Source: Levilactobacillus suantsaiihabitans (GTDB taxonomy: Bacteria; Bacillota; Bacilli; Lactobacillales; Lactobacillaceae). Taken from it: 64,000 nt of DNA. The DNA lies in NCBI RefSeq assembly GCF_004745505.1, contig NZ_RKLX01000002.1:62001-126000 (forward strand), in the 5' to 3' direction. Positions 45,230 to 54,389 of the stretch are shown here, piece by piece; positions within the stretch are counted from its first letter, which is position 1, and each line of letters opens with the position of its first letter. The notes under the pieces are model-generated. The model had not been told where the DNA came from. It made no database searches and saw only the letters and a list, made by a program, of their open reading frames with translations. Made by a program: the position numbers and the translations under genes.

Positions 45230-45755
45230 ATTCAGCACTTCCTTATCGTTGGATTGAGTAACGATAACAGACAACGTAACTAAGCTCGCCTAAACAATTC
45301 ATTGAACCATCTAGTAGAACCAACTTATATGTTACCACAATTGAATGAATAATCAACCTTTTTTGGAAACTTTCTAAATAATCCCCCACATTTCTTAGTG
45401 GGTTGGTTGTGGGTCCCAACCATTGTGAGGCCACTAAACTGATTTGTGATAAATTCGAAAAATGGCCACCGTATCAGCTTGCAACGCGGCCACAAGGTTT
45501 TCCCCGTTGGCCAATTATCTATTGATAAATTATGAAGTTTTACAAACTATCCCGCCTGGCGTCTCTTTTTCAATAAAATGCATTAATATCCATTTAATTC
45601 GCATTAATATTCATTATTGGTTTCTCCCCACACGCGTAGGTCTAGCCACTTTCCCTAATTTGGTCAAGGGCAGATTACCAAGAAGTTTTTCGCCACTTTT
45701 CACGCGACTGGCGTAGAATATACGGTAACGAATAAACTCATCTGGAGGGATTAAT
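45230..45755. other. Divergent intergenic region between spx-like and antiporter genes
   Basis: About 525 bp, no gene seen. TTAGTGG (45395-45401) and CCACTAA (45431-45437) enclose a second inverted repeat GGTTG/CAACC; the structure lacks a T-run and could be an operator or leader hairpin. TAGAAT at 45714-45719 is a candidate -10 for the antiporter. Confidence 0.4.
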
Positions 45756-47834
45756 TTGGAAGTCTTCTATGCCGTCCTACTGCTGGTGTTAGCCACGATT
45801 GTTGCCAACACCATCTACCCCTATTTTCCGGCGATTCCCCAAGCCTTTTACCAAATCTTTGCCGGGGCCATCCTGTCACTGGTGCCGCTCTACCATCACT
45901 TTGTGCTCGAGCCTGAGGTCTTCATGCTCCTGATCATCGCACCCTTGATGTTCTACGATGGCCGCAACACCAACGCGCAGGAACTCCGGCGAAACGTGGG
46001 CTCCATCATGTCCGTGGCGGTCGTTTTGGCCATCCTGACCGTGGTGCTCATGGGCTACCTCAGCCACGCCATCTTGGCGACGTTGCCACTGGCCCTGGCC
46101 TTTGCGCTGGCCGCCATCGTCACGCCGACCGATGCCGTGGCCGTTAGCTCCATTACCACTAACATGGCGGTGCCCGAGCGGGTCATGGGCATGCTGGAAC
46201 GCGAGTCGCTCTTCAACGACGCTTCCGGCTTGGTCGCCTTCAGCCTGGCACTGACCGCTTTTACCACCGGGAAATTCTCCGTCGGCGGCGGCCTCAAGCA
46301 CTTCTTGGTCGTCTTTTTCGGTGGCCTGCTCATCGGGATCATCTTGGGCATCTTCGCCGTTTGGATCCGCGTCTTCTTGGTCCGCAGCGGTAAGGACTCC
46401 GCCAGCGTCATCGTGCCTTACGACGTGCTGGTGCCCTTCCTCATCTATCTGGCGGCCGAACACGTTGGCCTATCTGGCATCCTGGCGGTCGTGGCGGCCG
46501 GCTTGATGTACAGCCTGTCGTCCAACCAACTGCGGCTATCCAGTACGCAACTCCAACTGGTCACCCGGTCGACCTGGCATTTTCTAACCAGCATTTTAAA
46601 TGGTTTCGTCTTCGTTTTGCTGGGGGTCTCGCTGCCCACAGTCTGGGTAAATATTCAACAAGACACCTCCAAGACCCTGCCGAGCCTGATCTTCTTAGCC
46701 GTCGTCTTGTACCTGGTCATGCTGGCGCTACGCTACCTGTGGATTCGCTTCGACTGGGCGCTGATCCACTCCAAGCCCCACGAACGACGGCTCAATGCCG
46801 TGATTGGTGCACTTTCCGGCGTTCACGGGACCATCACGTTGGCCATGGCCTTCTCGCTACCATTGACGCTAAATGGTCAGGCCTTTCCCTTTAGAAACTC
46901 CCTGATCTTCGTGGCGGCCGTCGTCATCATCTTAAGCCTATTGGTACCGACCCTGGTCATGCCCCACATCCTGCCCAGCAAGGAAACGGCCGTCGATCCC
47001 GCCGAGGCGCTCCAACAACGCAAGGCGCTGGTCGCCTACGCCAGTGAACGGCTGGTCCAGGAAAATCCCAGCAACCCCAGCGCTACGCAGGCCGTAATTG
47101 AGGTTCTCAACAGTCAAGCCACGGCGGAGCGTCCGGACAAGCGCAAGGTCCGTGAACTCTTGAATCAGGCGACCCAAATCGAGGTCCAGACGGTCCAAGA
47201 ACTAGCCGATCAAGGCGTCATCCCCAACGGCTACGCCAACCGTTACGTCCGTCTGCTGGTGATCAAGTCCCAAATGAACAGCAATAATCCGTTTATCAAC
47301 CTGACGCTGTGGCTGAAATTTGTCGGCCACCGGCTCACCCACATGGTCACTCGCCGGCGCCACCGCGAACAGCGCATTGCCTTGCAACAACAACGTTTGG
47401 CCCAAACAACACCTACTGCCGACCAAGCCGCCCAACAGGCGCAACGCATCGCGCAAGAACGGCAACAATCGCTGGTCCATCGTCCCGCACGCACACCGCA
47501 GACCGAGGCCAAGCGCCGCGAGAACTTCTTGCGGATTGAAAACGACATTTACACCCACGTGGCCAATTTCTTAAATGAGGTCTCCAGCGTTGATAACCAG
47601 ACCGAGGTCAATGCCGTGCGCAACTACTACAACGCCCGGCACCGCCGCTTCGTCTCCCAGGAAACCACGGATCTGGAAAATGAACTCTTTATTCAGGCCT
47701 TCCAGTACGAATACACCTACATTCGCCAACAGCGTAGCGCCAACCTCATGTCACCGGCCCTGGCGGATGAATTGTACCAGCAAATTTCCACCGACCAAAT
47801 GCTTTACATGCAAGAAAATGCCGGGACGGATTAA
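45756..47834 (+). CDS. Na+/H+ antiporter, CPA1 family
   Basis: 692 aa. Twelve membrane helices cover ~1-400. FYDGRNTNAQELRRN and VTPTDAVAVSSI (the T-D-A ion-site motif of helix 4), RESLFNDASGLVAF (the N-D pair of helix 5) and GVHGTITLAMAFSLPL identify a CPA1 sodium:proton antiporter. The ~290-residue cytosolic tail is mostly helical and rich in Gln/Arg (QQQRLAQTTPTADQAAQQAQ), a probable regulatory or oligomerisation region. The start is TTG 45756 behind GGAGGG. Role: pH and sodium homeostasis. Monocistronic. Confidence 0.92.
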   Translation: MEVFYAVLLLVLATIVANTIYPYFPAIPQAFYQIFAGAILSLVPLYHHFVLEPEVFMLLIIAPLMFYDGRNTNAQELRRNVGSIMSVAVVLAILTVVLMGYLSHAILATLPLALAFALAAIVTPTDAVAVSSITTNMAVPERVMGMLERESLFNDASGLVAFSLALTAFTTGKFSVGGGLKHFLVVFFGGLLIGIILGIFAVWIRVFLVRSGKDSASVIVPYDVLVPFLIYLAAEHVGLSGILAVVAAGLMYSLSSNQLRLSSTQLQLVTRSTWHFLTSILNGFVFVLLGVSLPTVWVNIQQDTSKTLPSLIFLAVVLYLVMLALRYLWIRFDWALIHSKPHERRLNAVIGALSGVHGTITLAMAFSLPLTLNGQAFPFRNSLIFVAAVVIILSLLVPTLVMPHILPSKETAVDPAEALQQRKALVAYASERLVQENPSNPSATQAVIEVLNSQATAERPDKRKVRELLNQATQIEVQTVQELADQGVIPNGYANRYVRLLVIKSQMNSNNPFINLTLWLKFVGHRLTHMVTRRRHREQRIALQQQRLAQTTPTADQAAQQAQRIAQERQQSLVHRPARTPQTEAKRRENFLRIENDIYTHVANFLNEVSSVDNQTEVNAVRNYYNARHRRFVSQETTDLENELFIQAFQYEYTYIRQQRSANLMSPALADELYQQISTDQMLYMQENAGTD

Positions 47835-48237
47835 ATTTTGCAGGAATATTTTTCACCCCACTCGTCACTAACTGACCCGTGGCGGTGCAACTGGTCCGGG
47901 TCCGCAAACGCGTGAACCACCGCCGGCAACCGTCCTTAGTGCCTCGTCAGGTCTGGTCGGCGAGTCGTTTCCCCCGTGAACGAGATTGTGCACTACCGCT
48001 GTCATTGTAATATTCGCGTCACATTTTCTTCACAATTTGTTGGTATAGTGAAATCATAACTTACGACTAAAACAAACGAATAAGTTACCAATTTTACTCC
48101 TCCAAGTAAAAAACGGGCGGCACTGCTACTGCAACCAGCCCACTCCAAACGTAAGATACGTTCTTCTCAAAGCGACGACGCAGGTAATCAAGGCCTGGCC
48201 GCCGTTTTTTGTCGTCTTGGAACTGGGACTGCGTTTG
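47835..48237. other. Intergenic region with inverted sequences
   Basis: GGCGGT/ACCGCC at 47882-47924 forms a hairpin without T-run. AAAAAACGGGCGGC (48108) and GGCCGCCGTTTTTT (48197) are near-perfect inverted copies ~75 bp apart. The segment between them reads on the minus strand as a short open frame (GLDYLRRRFEKN) that I cannot assign; it may be a mobile-element remnant. Confidence 0.35.
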
Positions 48238-48424
48238 CTGGCCGCCTGCCGTTGCGCGAAATCCAGGTTGGAACGCTGGGGGAGGACCGCCCCGAGCCTG
48301 AAGGAGCGGTCTCGTGGCTTGCTTTGAGCCGAAAACCCACGTCTCAAAGACACCAATTTGCCAGCAAACCCCACTGGCAAATTCCCCGGCTGAACCTGGA
48401 TTTCGCTCCACTCTCGGCTACAGT
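48238..48424 (+). repeat. Family A structured intergenic repeat, copy A7
   Basis: Same helices as A5 and near-identical over its whole length (loop differences only: CCTGAAGGAGCGGT versus CCTGAAAAGCGGT, AAAACCCA versus AAAACCCG), so A5 and A7 are a recent duplicate pair 8 kb apart. Confidence 0.88.
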
Positions 48425-48706
48425 GGCTGTTAGTGGCAACTATAAACGGGGCCGGTCTTGATTGCCTGGTTGGCTACGGTTGGTTTTGCTGATTAATCCG
48501 CTAGTTTTGCCATGCAGTTTGGCCTTCAAGACAATTGTGACCAAAATTCCCAGGCAATATCGATGAAAATTGACGGCCTTCAAAACAGAAATCATCACGT
48601 AACAACCGTGTATTCGGTATGGTAACACCAATTATCATTGACCACCGTTTCACTTCTCATGACACAGCATGGGCACCAGCGCCATATTATTGACAATCAC
48701 CACTCT
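48425..48706. other. Intergenic stretch without recognised features
   Basis: No frame with a ribosome site and no clear promoter. Confidence 0.35.
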
Positions 48707-48768
48707 GCCGGAGACAGCCAGGGGTGATTCTCAGGCTGGAGGCGTTCCCCCAGAGCAGGCGGACTCGG
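48707..48768 (-). repeat. Family B repeat, internally deleted remnant B4
   Basis: Reverse orientation. GCCGGAGACAGCCAGGGG matches the right end of B (reverse strand), then the middle ~110 bp are missing and CTCAGGCTGGAGGCGTTCC with CCCAGAGCAGGCGG matches the left core. Confidence 0.6.
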
Positions 48769-48993
48769 AGCTCAGTGTTGCCGGGCGCTATTTTTTACCA
48801 CCCGGAATCGTTTTCAGGAAGAAAAATCACAAATTTTTACGATTTTAGCCAGCTAAAATTTACACACAACCCAAACTAGCTTATAATTTCTTTAACACGT
48901 TAAAGATTCGGCGTCTTTTCGCGAACGGTCTGCCAGCAACTGGTCTACGTGACCCGTGGCCAGCCAGACTTCCTATTGGAGGGTGACATTACA

Positions 48994-50571
48994 ATGAAGC
49001 TGACAATTTTATCGACAAGTGATACCCACGGGTACGTCTTCCCCACGAACTACGTAAAAAAGGGAAGCCACCAGGGATTTGGCCTGGCCCGGGCGGCCAC
49101 GGTCATCGCCCGCGAGCAAGCCGCTGCCAAGGAACAAGGCCCCGTGGTGACCATTGAAAACGGGGACTTCTTGGAAGGCTCGCCTTTGGCCTACTACGTT
49201 GCGCGCGTCCAGCCTGACCGCGACCCGCAACCGCTGATCAACATTTATAATCAAATTAATTATGACTGCGGCATCTTGGGCAATCATGAATTCAACTACG
49301 GCCAGGAATACCTGCAGGCCGCTATTCGAGATGCCAAACGCACGATTCTATGCGCCAACATTTTAGACGAAAATGGCGATCCGGAATACGGCCAGCCCTA
49401 TAAAATTATTGAAAAAGACGGCATCAAGATCGGTGTCTTGGGCCTGACGACTCAAGCCGTGTACAAATGGGAAAAGGCCACCAACATCAGTGGCCTCCAA
49501 TTTGAGTCGGCCTTTATTGCCGCAAAAAAATACGTCCCCCTCATCCGCAAACAGGCAGACGTAGTCATTGTGTGCTATCACGGCGGCTTTGAGCGCGATT
49601 TGACCACCGGTGAGCCTAACGACATTCACGTCGGCGAAAACGAAGCCTATCACATTTTAGAGGCCATTCCGGGCATCGACGCTTTGGTGACCGGCCACCA
49701 ACACCGGCAACTGGCCACCGACGTCTTTGACATCCCCACGACCCAACCGGGCTTCCGGGGCCAAGCCGTGGGCAAGATCACGCTAGACCTCGACCGCGAC
49801 AACCAGGGCCACGTGACCGTGACGCAACACCATTCCGAGCTGGTCTCCGCTCAAGAAGCCCCGCTCGATCACAAGGTTCTCGCCGCGGCCAGCGACTTAA
49901 ACGACGCTGTGGGCCACTGGCTCGACCAACCACTCGGCCACATCAAGGGCGACATGACTTTTGACGATCCCTTTGATGCCCGCATCCACGAGACGCCGTA
50001 CATCGAGTTCATTCAAAAGGTCCAAATGGCTACGATGGGCGCCGACATTTCCGCCACGGCCCTGTTCAACAACGAGGCCCGCGGCTTTGAAAATCCGATT
50101 ACCATGCGTAACATTATGACCAATTACGTCTATCCCAACGGGCTGTCTTTGCTCAACATCACCGGGGCGGACTTGCGCGCGGCGCTGGAGGTCAGTGCTC
50201 GCTACTTCAGTAATGAAGACGGCAAAATCATCGTGAACCCCGCCTTCATTCACCCCAAACACCGCCAGTACAATTATGACATGTACGAGGGCGTCGACTA
50301 CACCTTAAACATCGCCAATCCCGTCGGCCAGCGCGTGGAAAACCTGACGTATCACGGCCAGCCCGTGACGCCGGACCAACCGCTGCGTATCGTATTGAAC
50401 CAATACCGGGCCGTGGGTGGTGGCCACTACAGCATGTACAGCGCCGACAAGATCATCGCCGAAAGCCAAGGGGCCATGAGCGAAATTATCGCCGACTATC
50501 TCCAAGAACACCCGGTGATCGACGCCACGGCCAACGCCAACTTCACGATTATCAACGAACCGCGTCATTAA
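48994..50571 (+). CDS. Bifunctional metallophosphatase/5'-nucleotidase family protein
   Basis: 525 aa without signal peptide or anchor, so it is cytosolic. The calcineurin-like N-domain has DTHG (~10-13), ENGDFLEG, GNHEFNYG and CYHGGFERD/TGHQHRQL, all metal ligands. The 5'-nucleotidase C-terminal substrate domain follows (~340-525), with TALFNNEARGF, MRNIMTNYVYPNGL and NQYRAVGGGHYSMY. It hydrolyses nucleoside monophosphates or 2',3'-cyclic nucleotides. GGAGGG sits 10 nt before ATG 48994. A strong terminator follows. Most relatives are secreted; cytosolic versions are common in lactobacilli. Confidence 0.9.
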   Translation: MKLTILSTSDTHGYVFPTNYVKKGSHQGFGLARAATVIAREQAAAKEQGPVVTIENGDFLEGSPLAYYVARVQPDRDPQPLINIYNQINYDCGILGNHEFNYGQEYLQAAIRDAKRTILCANILDENGDPEYGQPYKIIEKDGIKIGVLGLTTQAVYKWEKATNISGLQFESAFIAAKKYVPLIRKQADVVIVCYHGGFERDLTTGEPNDIHVGENEAYHILEAIPGIDALVTGHQHRQLATDVFDIPTTQPGFRGQAVGKITLDLDRDNQGHVTVTQHHSELVSAQEAPLDHKVLAAASDLNDAVGHWLDQPLGHIKGDMTFDDPFDARIHETPYIEFIQKVQMATMGADISATALFNNEARGFENPITMRNIMTNYVYPNGLSLLNITGADLRAALEVSARYFSNEDGKIIVNPAFIHPKHRQYNYDMYEGVDYTLNIANPVGQRVENLTYHGQPVTPDQPLRIVLNQYRAVGGGHYSMYSADKIIAESQGAMSEIIADYLQEHPVIDATANANFTIINEPRH

Positions 50572-50581
50572 GGCACCAGCA

Positions 50582-50638
50582 AAAAAGGGTCTCCTGACTT
50601 CACCACCGTTGTGTGGCTGGGTAAGGAGACCTTTTTTT
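50582..50638 (+). terminator. Terminator of the nucleotidase gene
   Basis: AAAAAGGGTCTCCT pairs with AGGAGACCTTTTT around an imperfect inner stem. Confidence 0.87.
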
Positions 50639-50645
50639 CGTGGAG

Positions 50646-50684
50646 CGTGGAACCGACTGTCTGTTGGCGCACGTTCCAACTCTG
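50646..50684 (+). repeat. Family C repeat, 3' end remnant C4
   Basis: GTGGAACCGACTGTCTGTTGG then CGCACGTT matches the right end of C (GCGGAACCGGCTGCCTGTTGG, CGCACGTTT); the rest of the element is absent. Confidence 0.5.
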
Positions 50685-50726
50685 TAAGGAGGACGCGACA
50701 AATTCACTTAAAATTCCGGTTTAAGT

Positions 50727-50764
50727 CAAAAAATCCGCCGCAACACAGCGTCGCAGCGGATTTT
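50727..50764 (-). terminator. Terminator of the RNase Y-type gene
   Basis: Minus strand AAAATCCGCTGCGACG pairs with TGTTGCGGCGGATTTT (imperfect), followed by TTTGAC. Confidence 0.82.
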
Positions 50765-50775
50765 GCTTCAGGCAA

Positions 50776-52386
50776 CTAGCTCGCACTAGCCGCCTTTTTC
50801 TTTTTCTTCTTTTTAGTCTTTTTCTTTTCATCGCCGACGTACTCGACCGCCGTCGACTGGCGAATCGTGGTGACCTTGATCTTCCCGGGATAGGTCAGCG
50901 TGTTTTCAATCTGCTTAGCCACTTCCTGGGTCAGGCTGGCAGCGGCGTGGTCGTCCAATTCCTTGGGCTTCACGATAATCCGCAGCTCCCGACCGGCTTG
51001 GATGGCATAGCTTTCAGCCACACCTTCTTGATCATTGGCGATCTTTTCCAAGGCGCGCAGGCGGTTGATGTAGTCTTCCACGGATTCACTCCGCGCACCA
51101 GGCCGGGCCCCGGAAATGGCATCGGCGGCCGCCACCAGGTCAGCCAACGGCGACGTCTTTTCCACGTCCCCGTGATGGGCCGCAATGGCGTTGATAACCA
51201 CGGCGTCCTCGCCATATTTCTGGGCAAATTCCGTCCCGATTTCCACGTGGGTGCCTTCGACTTCGTGGTCAATGGCCTTGCCGATATCGTGCAACAGGCC
51301 GGCACGGCGAGCTAAACGGGTATTGTATCCCAGCCGCGCCGCCATAGCCCCCGTCAACTGCGCCACTTCGATTGAGTGCAGCAGGACGTTTTGGCCGTAA
51401 CTGGTCCGGTACTTGAGCCGACCGATCAGCTTCATCAAGTCGGGGTGCATCCAGCCGACGTGTAAGAGGCTGACGGTCTGTTCCCCCGTCTCCCACAAGC
51501 TATGGTTGACGTCACGTTGGGCGTTTTCCACCTGGGTCTCGATCTGATTGGCGGAAATGCGGCGACTGGCGACCAAATTGGTCAACGCCAGCCGGGCAAC
51601 CTCGCGGCGGATTGGGTCGTGCGTGCTGATGAACAGCGTGGTGTTGTCGTCGGGCACGAAGATCAAATCGGTCCCGGTCAGCGTCTCCAACAAGCGAATG
51701 TGCTGACCATCGCGGCCGATGATCTTACTGCGAATCTCGCCATTAGGTACGGTGACGGTGTGTTCCATGTGTTCTTTGGGCAAGTCTTGCGGGCCGCTTT
51801 CCGTAGCGGATAATACCACGTCCTTGGCCCATTTTTCGGCATTAGCCACGGCATTGTCGTTGAGCGCCTTGATTTCGATATCCCGGTCGCGCTTCAACGC
51901 CAGTTCGGTGGCCTGTAAAACGTGGTCCTTAGCGGCGGCCGTGTCCATGCCGGCGCGGTCGGCCAGCGTTTCGTCACGCGTCGTGCGCAAGGCGGCCGCG
52001 TCGTCTTTCAAACCGTGGATGGCTTGGCGCTGGTCGCGGTTGCTTTGACTACGTTCGTCTAACATTGCCGTTTGGTCGTCTAACCGGACGCTCATTTGGC
52101 CCAGTAACTGTTCGCGTTGTTGCCGCCGTTGCTCTCTGACGGCAATATCATTTTTTTGTTCGGTCAATTCATCTTTAACTGACTGCTGATAGGCTAAAGT
52201 GTCCCGCTTGGCTTCAGCGTTTAATTTGGCCACACGCTGCTGCGTTTTCGTCTTGGCCTGGGCAATGATCCCCCGAGCCTGTTCTTGGACCGCCAGGAGC
52301 TCCTGACGATGCTTGTGACGGCGCACCAGATAACCGACCAGCAACCCAATCAGTAGTAGACCGATGATGAGTCCTATATTTAGCAA
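50776..52386 (-). CDS. Ribonuclease Y-type membrane-anchored endoribonuclease
   Basis: 536 aa. N-terminal membrane helix (IGLIIGLLLIGLLVGYLV), long Gln/Lys/Arg coiled coil (~25-180), KH domain (NGEIRSKIIGRDGQHIRLLE, ~215-245) and HD domain with LLHSIEVAQL, LLHDIGKAIDHEVEGTHVEIG and AAHHGD. This is the RNase Y order for initiating mRNA decay. The C-terminus is odd: a run of about a dozen Lys (KKKTKKKKKKK) before AASAS. The gene stands alone, while housekeeping rny usually sits by recA/cinA, so it may be a paralogue. TTG start 52386 with AAGGAG ~11 nt upstream. Confidence 0.88.
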   Translation of the reverse strand: MLNIGLIIGLLLIGLLVGYLVRRHKHRQELLAVQEQARGIIAQAKTKTQQRVAKLNAEAKRDTLAYQQSVKDELTEQKNDIAVREQRRQQREQLLGQMSVRLDDQTAMLDERSQSNRDQRQAIHGLKDDAAALRTTRDETLADRAGMDTAAAKDHVLQATELALKRDRDIEIKALNDNAVANAEKWAKDVVLSATESGPQDLPKEHMEHTVTVPNGEIRSKIIGRDGQHIRLLETLTGTDLIFVPDDNTTLFISTHDPIRREVARLALTNLVASRRISANQIETQVENAQRDVNHSLWETGEQTVSLLHVGWMHPDLMKLIGRLKYRTSYGQNVLLHSIEVAQLTGAMAARLGYNTRLARRAGLLHDIGKAIDHEVEGTHVEIGTEFAQKYGEDAVVINAIAAHHGDVEKTSPLADLVAAADAISGARPGARSESVEDYINRLRALEKIANDQEGVAESYAIQAGRELRIIVKPKELDDHAAASLTQEVAKQIENTLTYPGKIKVTTIRQSTAVEYVGDEKKKTKKKKKKKAASAS

Positions 52387-52567
52387 ATTGGTCGTGCTCC
52401 TTAGTTTGTCAATCCCGACTGTTGCCGGGTGGATTGGTCACTTATCTCGTTAATTATACGCTATTTGCGGCCACAACCCAACCAATCATCTGGGTCAAAA
52501 CAATCTCGATTCTTGTCTGTCACCCTCAAGCGGCTGAAAATAGTCGTTTACAGCCTCGTCATGCGAA

Positions 52568-52757
52568 CTGGCCGCCTACCGTTCGCCAAATATGGGTTGG
52601 AACGCTGGGGCGGACGGGCCGAGCCAAAGGACGGTCTCGACACCTCGCTTTGAGCCGAAGTTCGCGTCTCAAAGACGCCAGTTCCCTAAGCGCCATGAAC
52701 CGCGCCGCTAAGGGAACTCCCACGGCTGAACCCATATTTGGCGAACTCTCGGCTACA
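52568..52757 (+). repeat. Family A structured intergenic repeat, copy A8
   Basis: Closing helix CGCCAAATATGGGTT/AACCCATATTTGGCG (same as A3); hairpin 2 CCGAG/CTCG; hairpin 3 CTTTGAG/CTCAAAG; hairpin 4 AGTTCCCTAAGCG/CGCTAAGGGAACT. Confidence 0.88.
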
Positions 52758-52852
52758 GTAGTGCGTGACAATAACAATTGACTTAGCCCTTGGTAACAGT
52801 TAAATTATCAGCTAGCTTTCGGCCAGCACGGTGTCGCTGATAGACGTCACTT

Positions 52853-52936
52853 TGCCGGAATCAGCCAAGGATGGCCCCGGCTGTGTCGACGACGTTTTCC
52901 AGAGCAAGTGGACCCCGGCTGATGCAGATGCCTGGT
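52853..52936 (-). repeat. Family B repeat, internally deleted remnant B5
   Basis: TTGCCGGAATCAGCCAAGGA and GGCCCCGGCTGTGTCGACG match the reverse right end of B; after a deletion, TTTTCCAGAGCAAGTGG and GATGCCTGG match the left end. Confidence 0.55.
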
Positions 52937-53041
52937 TTCACCAATTTGGGTTGTCTGAACGCTACCATTCCAACAATCAATGTGTTAATTCTACCTTTAA
53001 CCTTAATACTCGCCATTAATCACCTTTTGGCCCACTCGCAA

Positions 53042-53734
53042 TCATCTGTCCGGATTTTCCATCGCTGCTGGCATAAACAACCAGGCGAGCAGAATCAATT
53101 TCAATCCGGTTGCGATCCACAACACGCCCAGGGCGGTCAAGACCGCTAACCGCGCGCCCACGGCACAGCCGATGATAAACGTGACTAAGACCATGGCGAT
53201 GCGGCGTTGCTTGTTGCGGGCCACCTTATCGCCATTGACCCAGGCTTGATAGGTCGCAGTGGCCAAGTTCTTGGTATTGCCCGTCATGATACCGTTGTTG
53301 ATGCCGATACCACCGACCTGGCGAAAGACCGTCAGCTCGTAGCCGGCCACGATGCCCAAACAAAAAATCAGCCAGATGGTCGAAATCGTCGTCTGCAGGC
53401 TTGCCAAAATGGCATACGCCAACACATCTGCCAGCATCAGCCAGCGCATTTGCCGGCGCTTATTGTTCTGACCCAGGCGTTCACTCATCCCCTGAGCCAA
53501 AAAACAGCCCAAAAAGTAGCCGATCCACACCGGCACGTTGACCCAGGCGGCCTGCCAGCCGTGCTCTACAAACTTTACCACGAACACCACGAGGTTCCCG
53601 GTCTGCGCGCTCACGAAGACGGCGCCGTGATTCAAAAACGTATCGGCGTCGATCATCCCCATGACCAGCGTCGCCCCCAGTGTCAGGATGGTCTCGGTCA
53701 CGGGCCGAAATTGCCGCGAAACAGTGGGCTCCAT
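53042..53734 (-). CDS. YoaK/DUF1275-family membrane protein
   Basis: 230 aa with six predicted helices. The DUF1275 signature is clear: GMIDADTFLNHGAVFVSAQTG (~28-48, D-A-x-x-F-L-x-x-G-x-x-x-A-x-x-T-G-N) and a second copy-like segment GGIGINNGIMTGNTKNL (~145-160). The function of the family is unknown; transport has been proposed. ATG 53734 is chosen because AGAGGAG lies 9 nt upstream, while an ATG three codons earlier touches it. Isolated between repeat elements. Confidence 0.88.
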   Translation of the reverse strand: MEPTVSRQFRPVTETILTLGATLVMGMIDADTFLNHGAVFVSAQTGNLVVFVVKFVEHGWQAAWVNVPVWIGYFLGCFLAQGMSERLGQNNKRRQMRWLMLADVLAYAILASLQTTISTIWLIFCLGIVAGYELTVFRQVGGIGINNGIMTGNTKNLATATYQAWVNGDKVARNKQRRIAMVLVTFIIGCAVGARLAVLTALGVLWIATGLKLILLAWLFMPAAMENPDR

Positions 53735-53805
53735 CCAAATCATCTCCTCTGTTTACTCGTTGCTTGTTGCTAAACGTTCGTCCTTTTGGGCTACGATAGA
53801 GTGAC

Positions 53806-53996
53806 GCTGCCGCCTACCGTTGCGCGAGTAGGCGCCGGTACGCGGTGGGCGGACGGGTCGAGCCAAAAAGCGGTCTCGACGCCTCGCTTTGAGCCGAAAG
53901 CCCGCGTCTCAAAGACGCCAGTTCCCTAAGCGGCCCAACCCACCGCTAAGGGAACTCCCACGGCTGAGCGCCTACTCGCTCCACTCTCGGCTACAA
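53806..53996 (+). repeat. Family A structured intergenic repeat, copy A9
   Basis: Closing helix GCGAGTAGGCGC/GCGCCTACTCGC, unlike any other copy yet perfectly paired; hairpin 2 GTCGAG/CTCGAC; hairpin 3 CTTTGAG/CTCAAAG; hairpin 4 AGTTCCCTAAGCG/CGCTAAGGGAACT. Confidence 0.9.
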
Positions 53997-54185
53997 TAGT
54001 CGGTGTCAGCGACAAAGCGTTTAGCAAGCAAGCTGCCGTGGCTGACCGGTGATGCTCCGGATGGCTAGCACTCAGTTGCCGTGTCCATGCACACCACCGC
54101 GATAACCCGCAAACAACTGCTTGCCGAAGCACACACGACAGGCGCTACTTGGCCAATTAGTCCAAGCGTTGTGGACAATCACCAA
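53997..54185. other. Spacer between two inverted family A copies
   Basis: About 190 bp, no gene or promoter recognised. A9 and A10 face each other across it. Confidence 0.4.
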
Positions 54186-54366
54186 TGTAGCCGAGAGTGA
54201 AGCGAAATCCAGGTTCAGCCGGGGAATTTTTGGGCGACCTTTGCCACGAAATTGGTGACTTTGAGACGTGATTTTCGGCTCAAAGCAAGGAGCGAGACCG
54301 GGCTTTGGCTCGGGCCGTCCTCCCCCAGCGTTCCAACCTGGACTTCGCGCAACGGCAGGCGGCAAC
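54186..54366 (-). repeat. Family A structured intergenic repeat, copy A10
   Basis: Reverse orientation. Closing helix GCGAAGTCCAGGTT/AACCTGGATTTCGC (one G-U); hairpin 2 CCCGAG/CTCG; hairpin 3 CTTTGAG/CTCAAAG; hairpin 4 AATTTCGTGGC/GCCCAAAAATT, imperfect. Confidence 0.85.
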
Positions 54367-54389
54367 ACCAACCCGTGTTGCCCGCAAAC

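Noticed and set aside
45462..45716. 84-codon frame upstream of the antiporter
   Set aside because: No ribosome site; composition resembles surrounding non-coding DNA and it overlaps the expected promoter.
48094..48411. 105-codon frame on the minus strand
   Set aside because: Half of it is repeat A7 in antisense; no ribosome site. Only the short orphan segment was kept as an observation.
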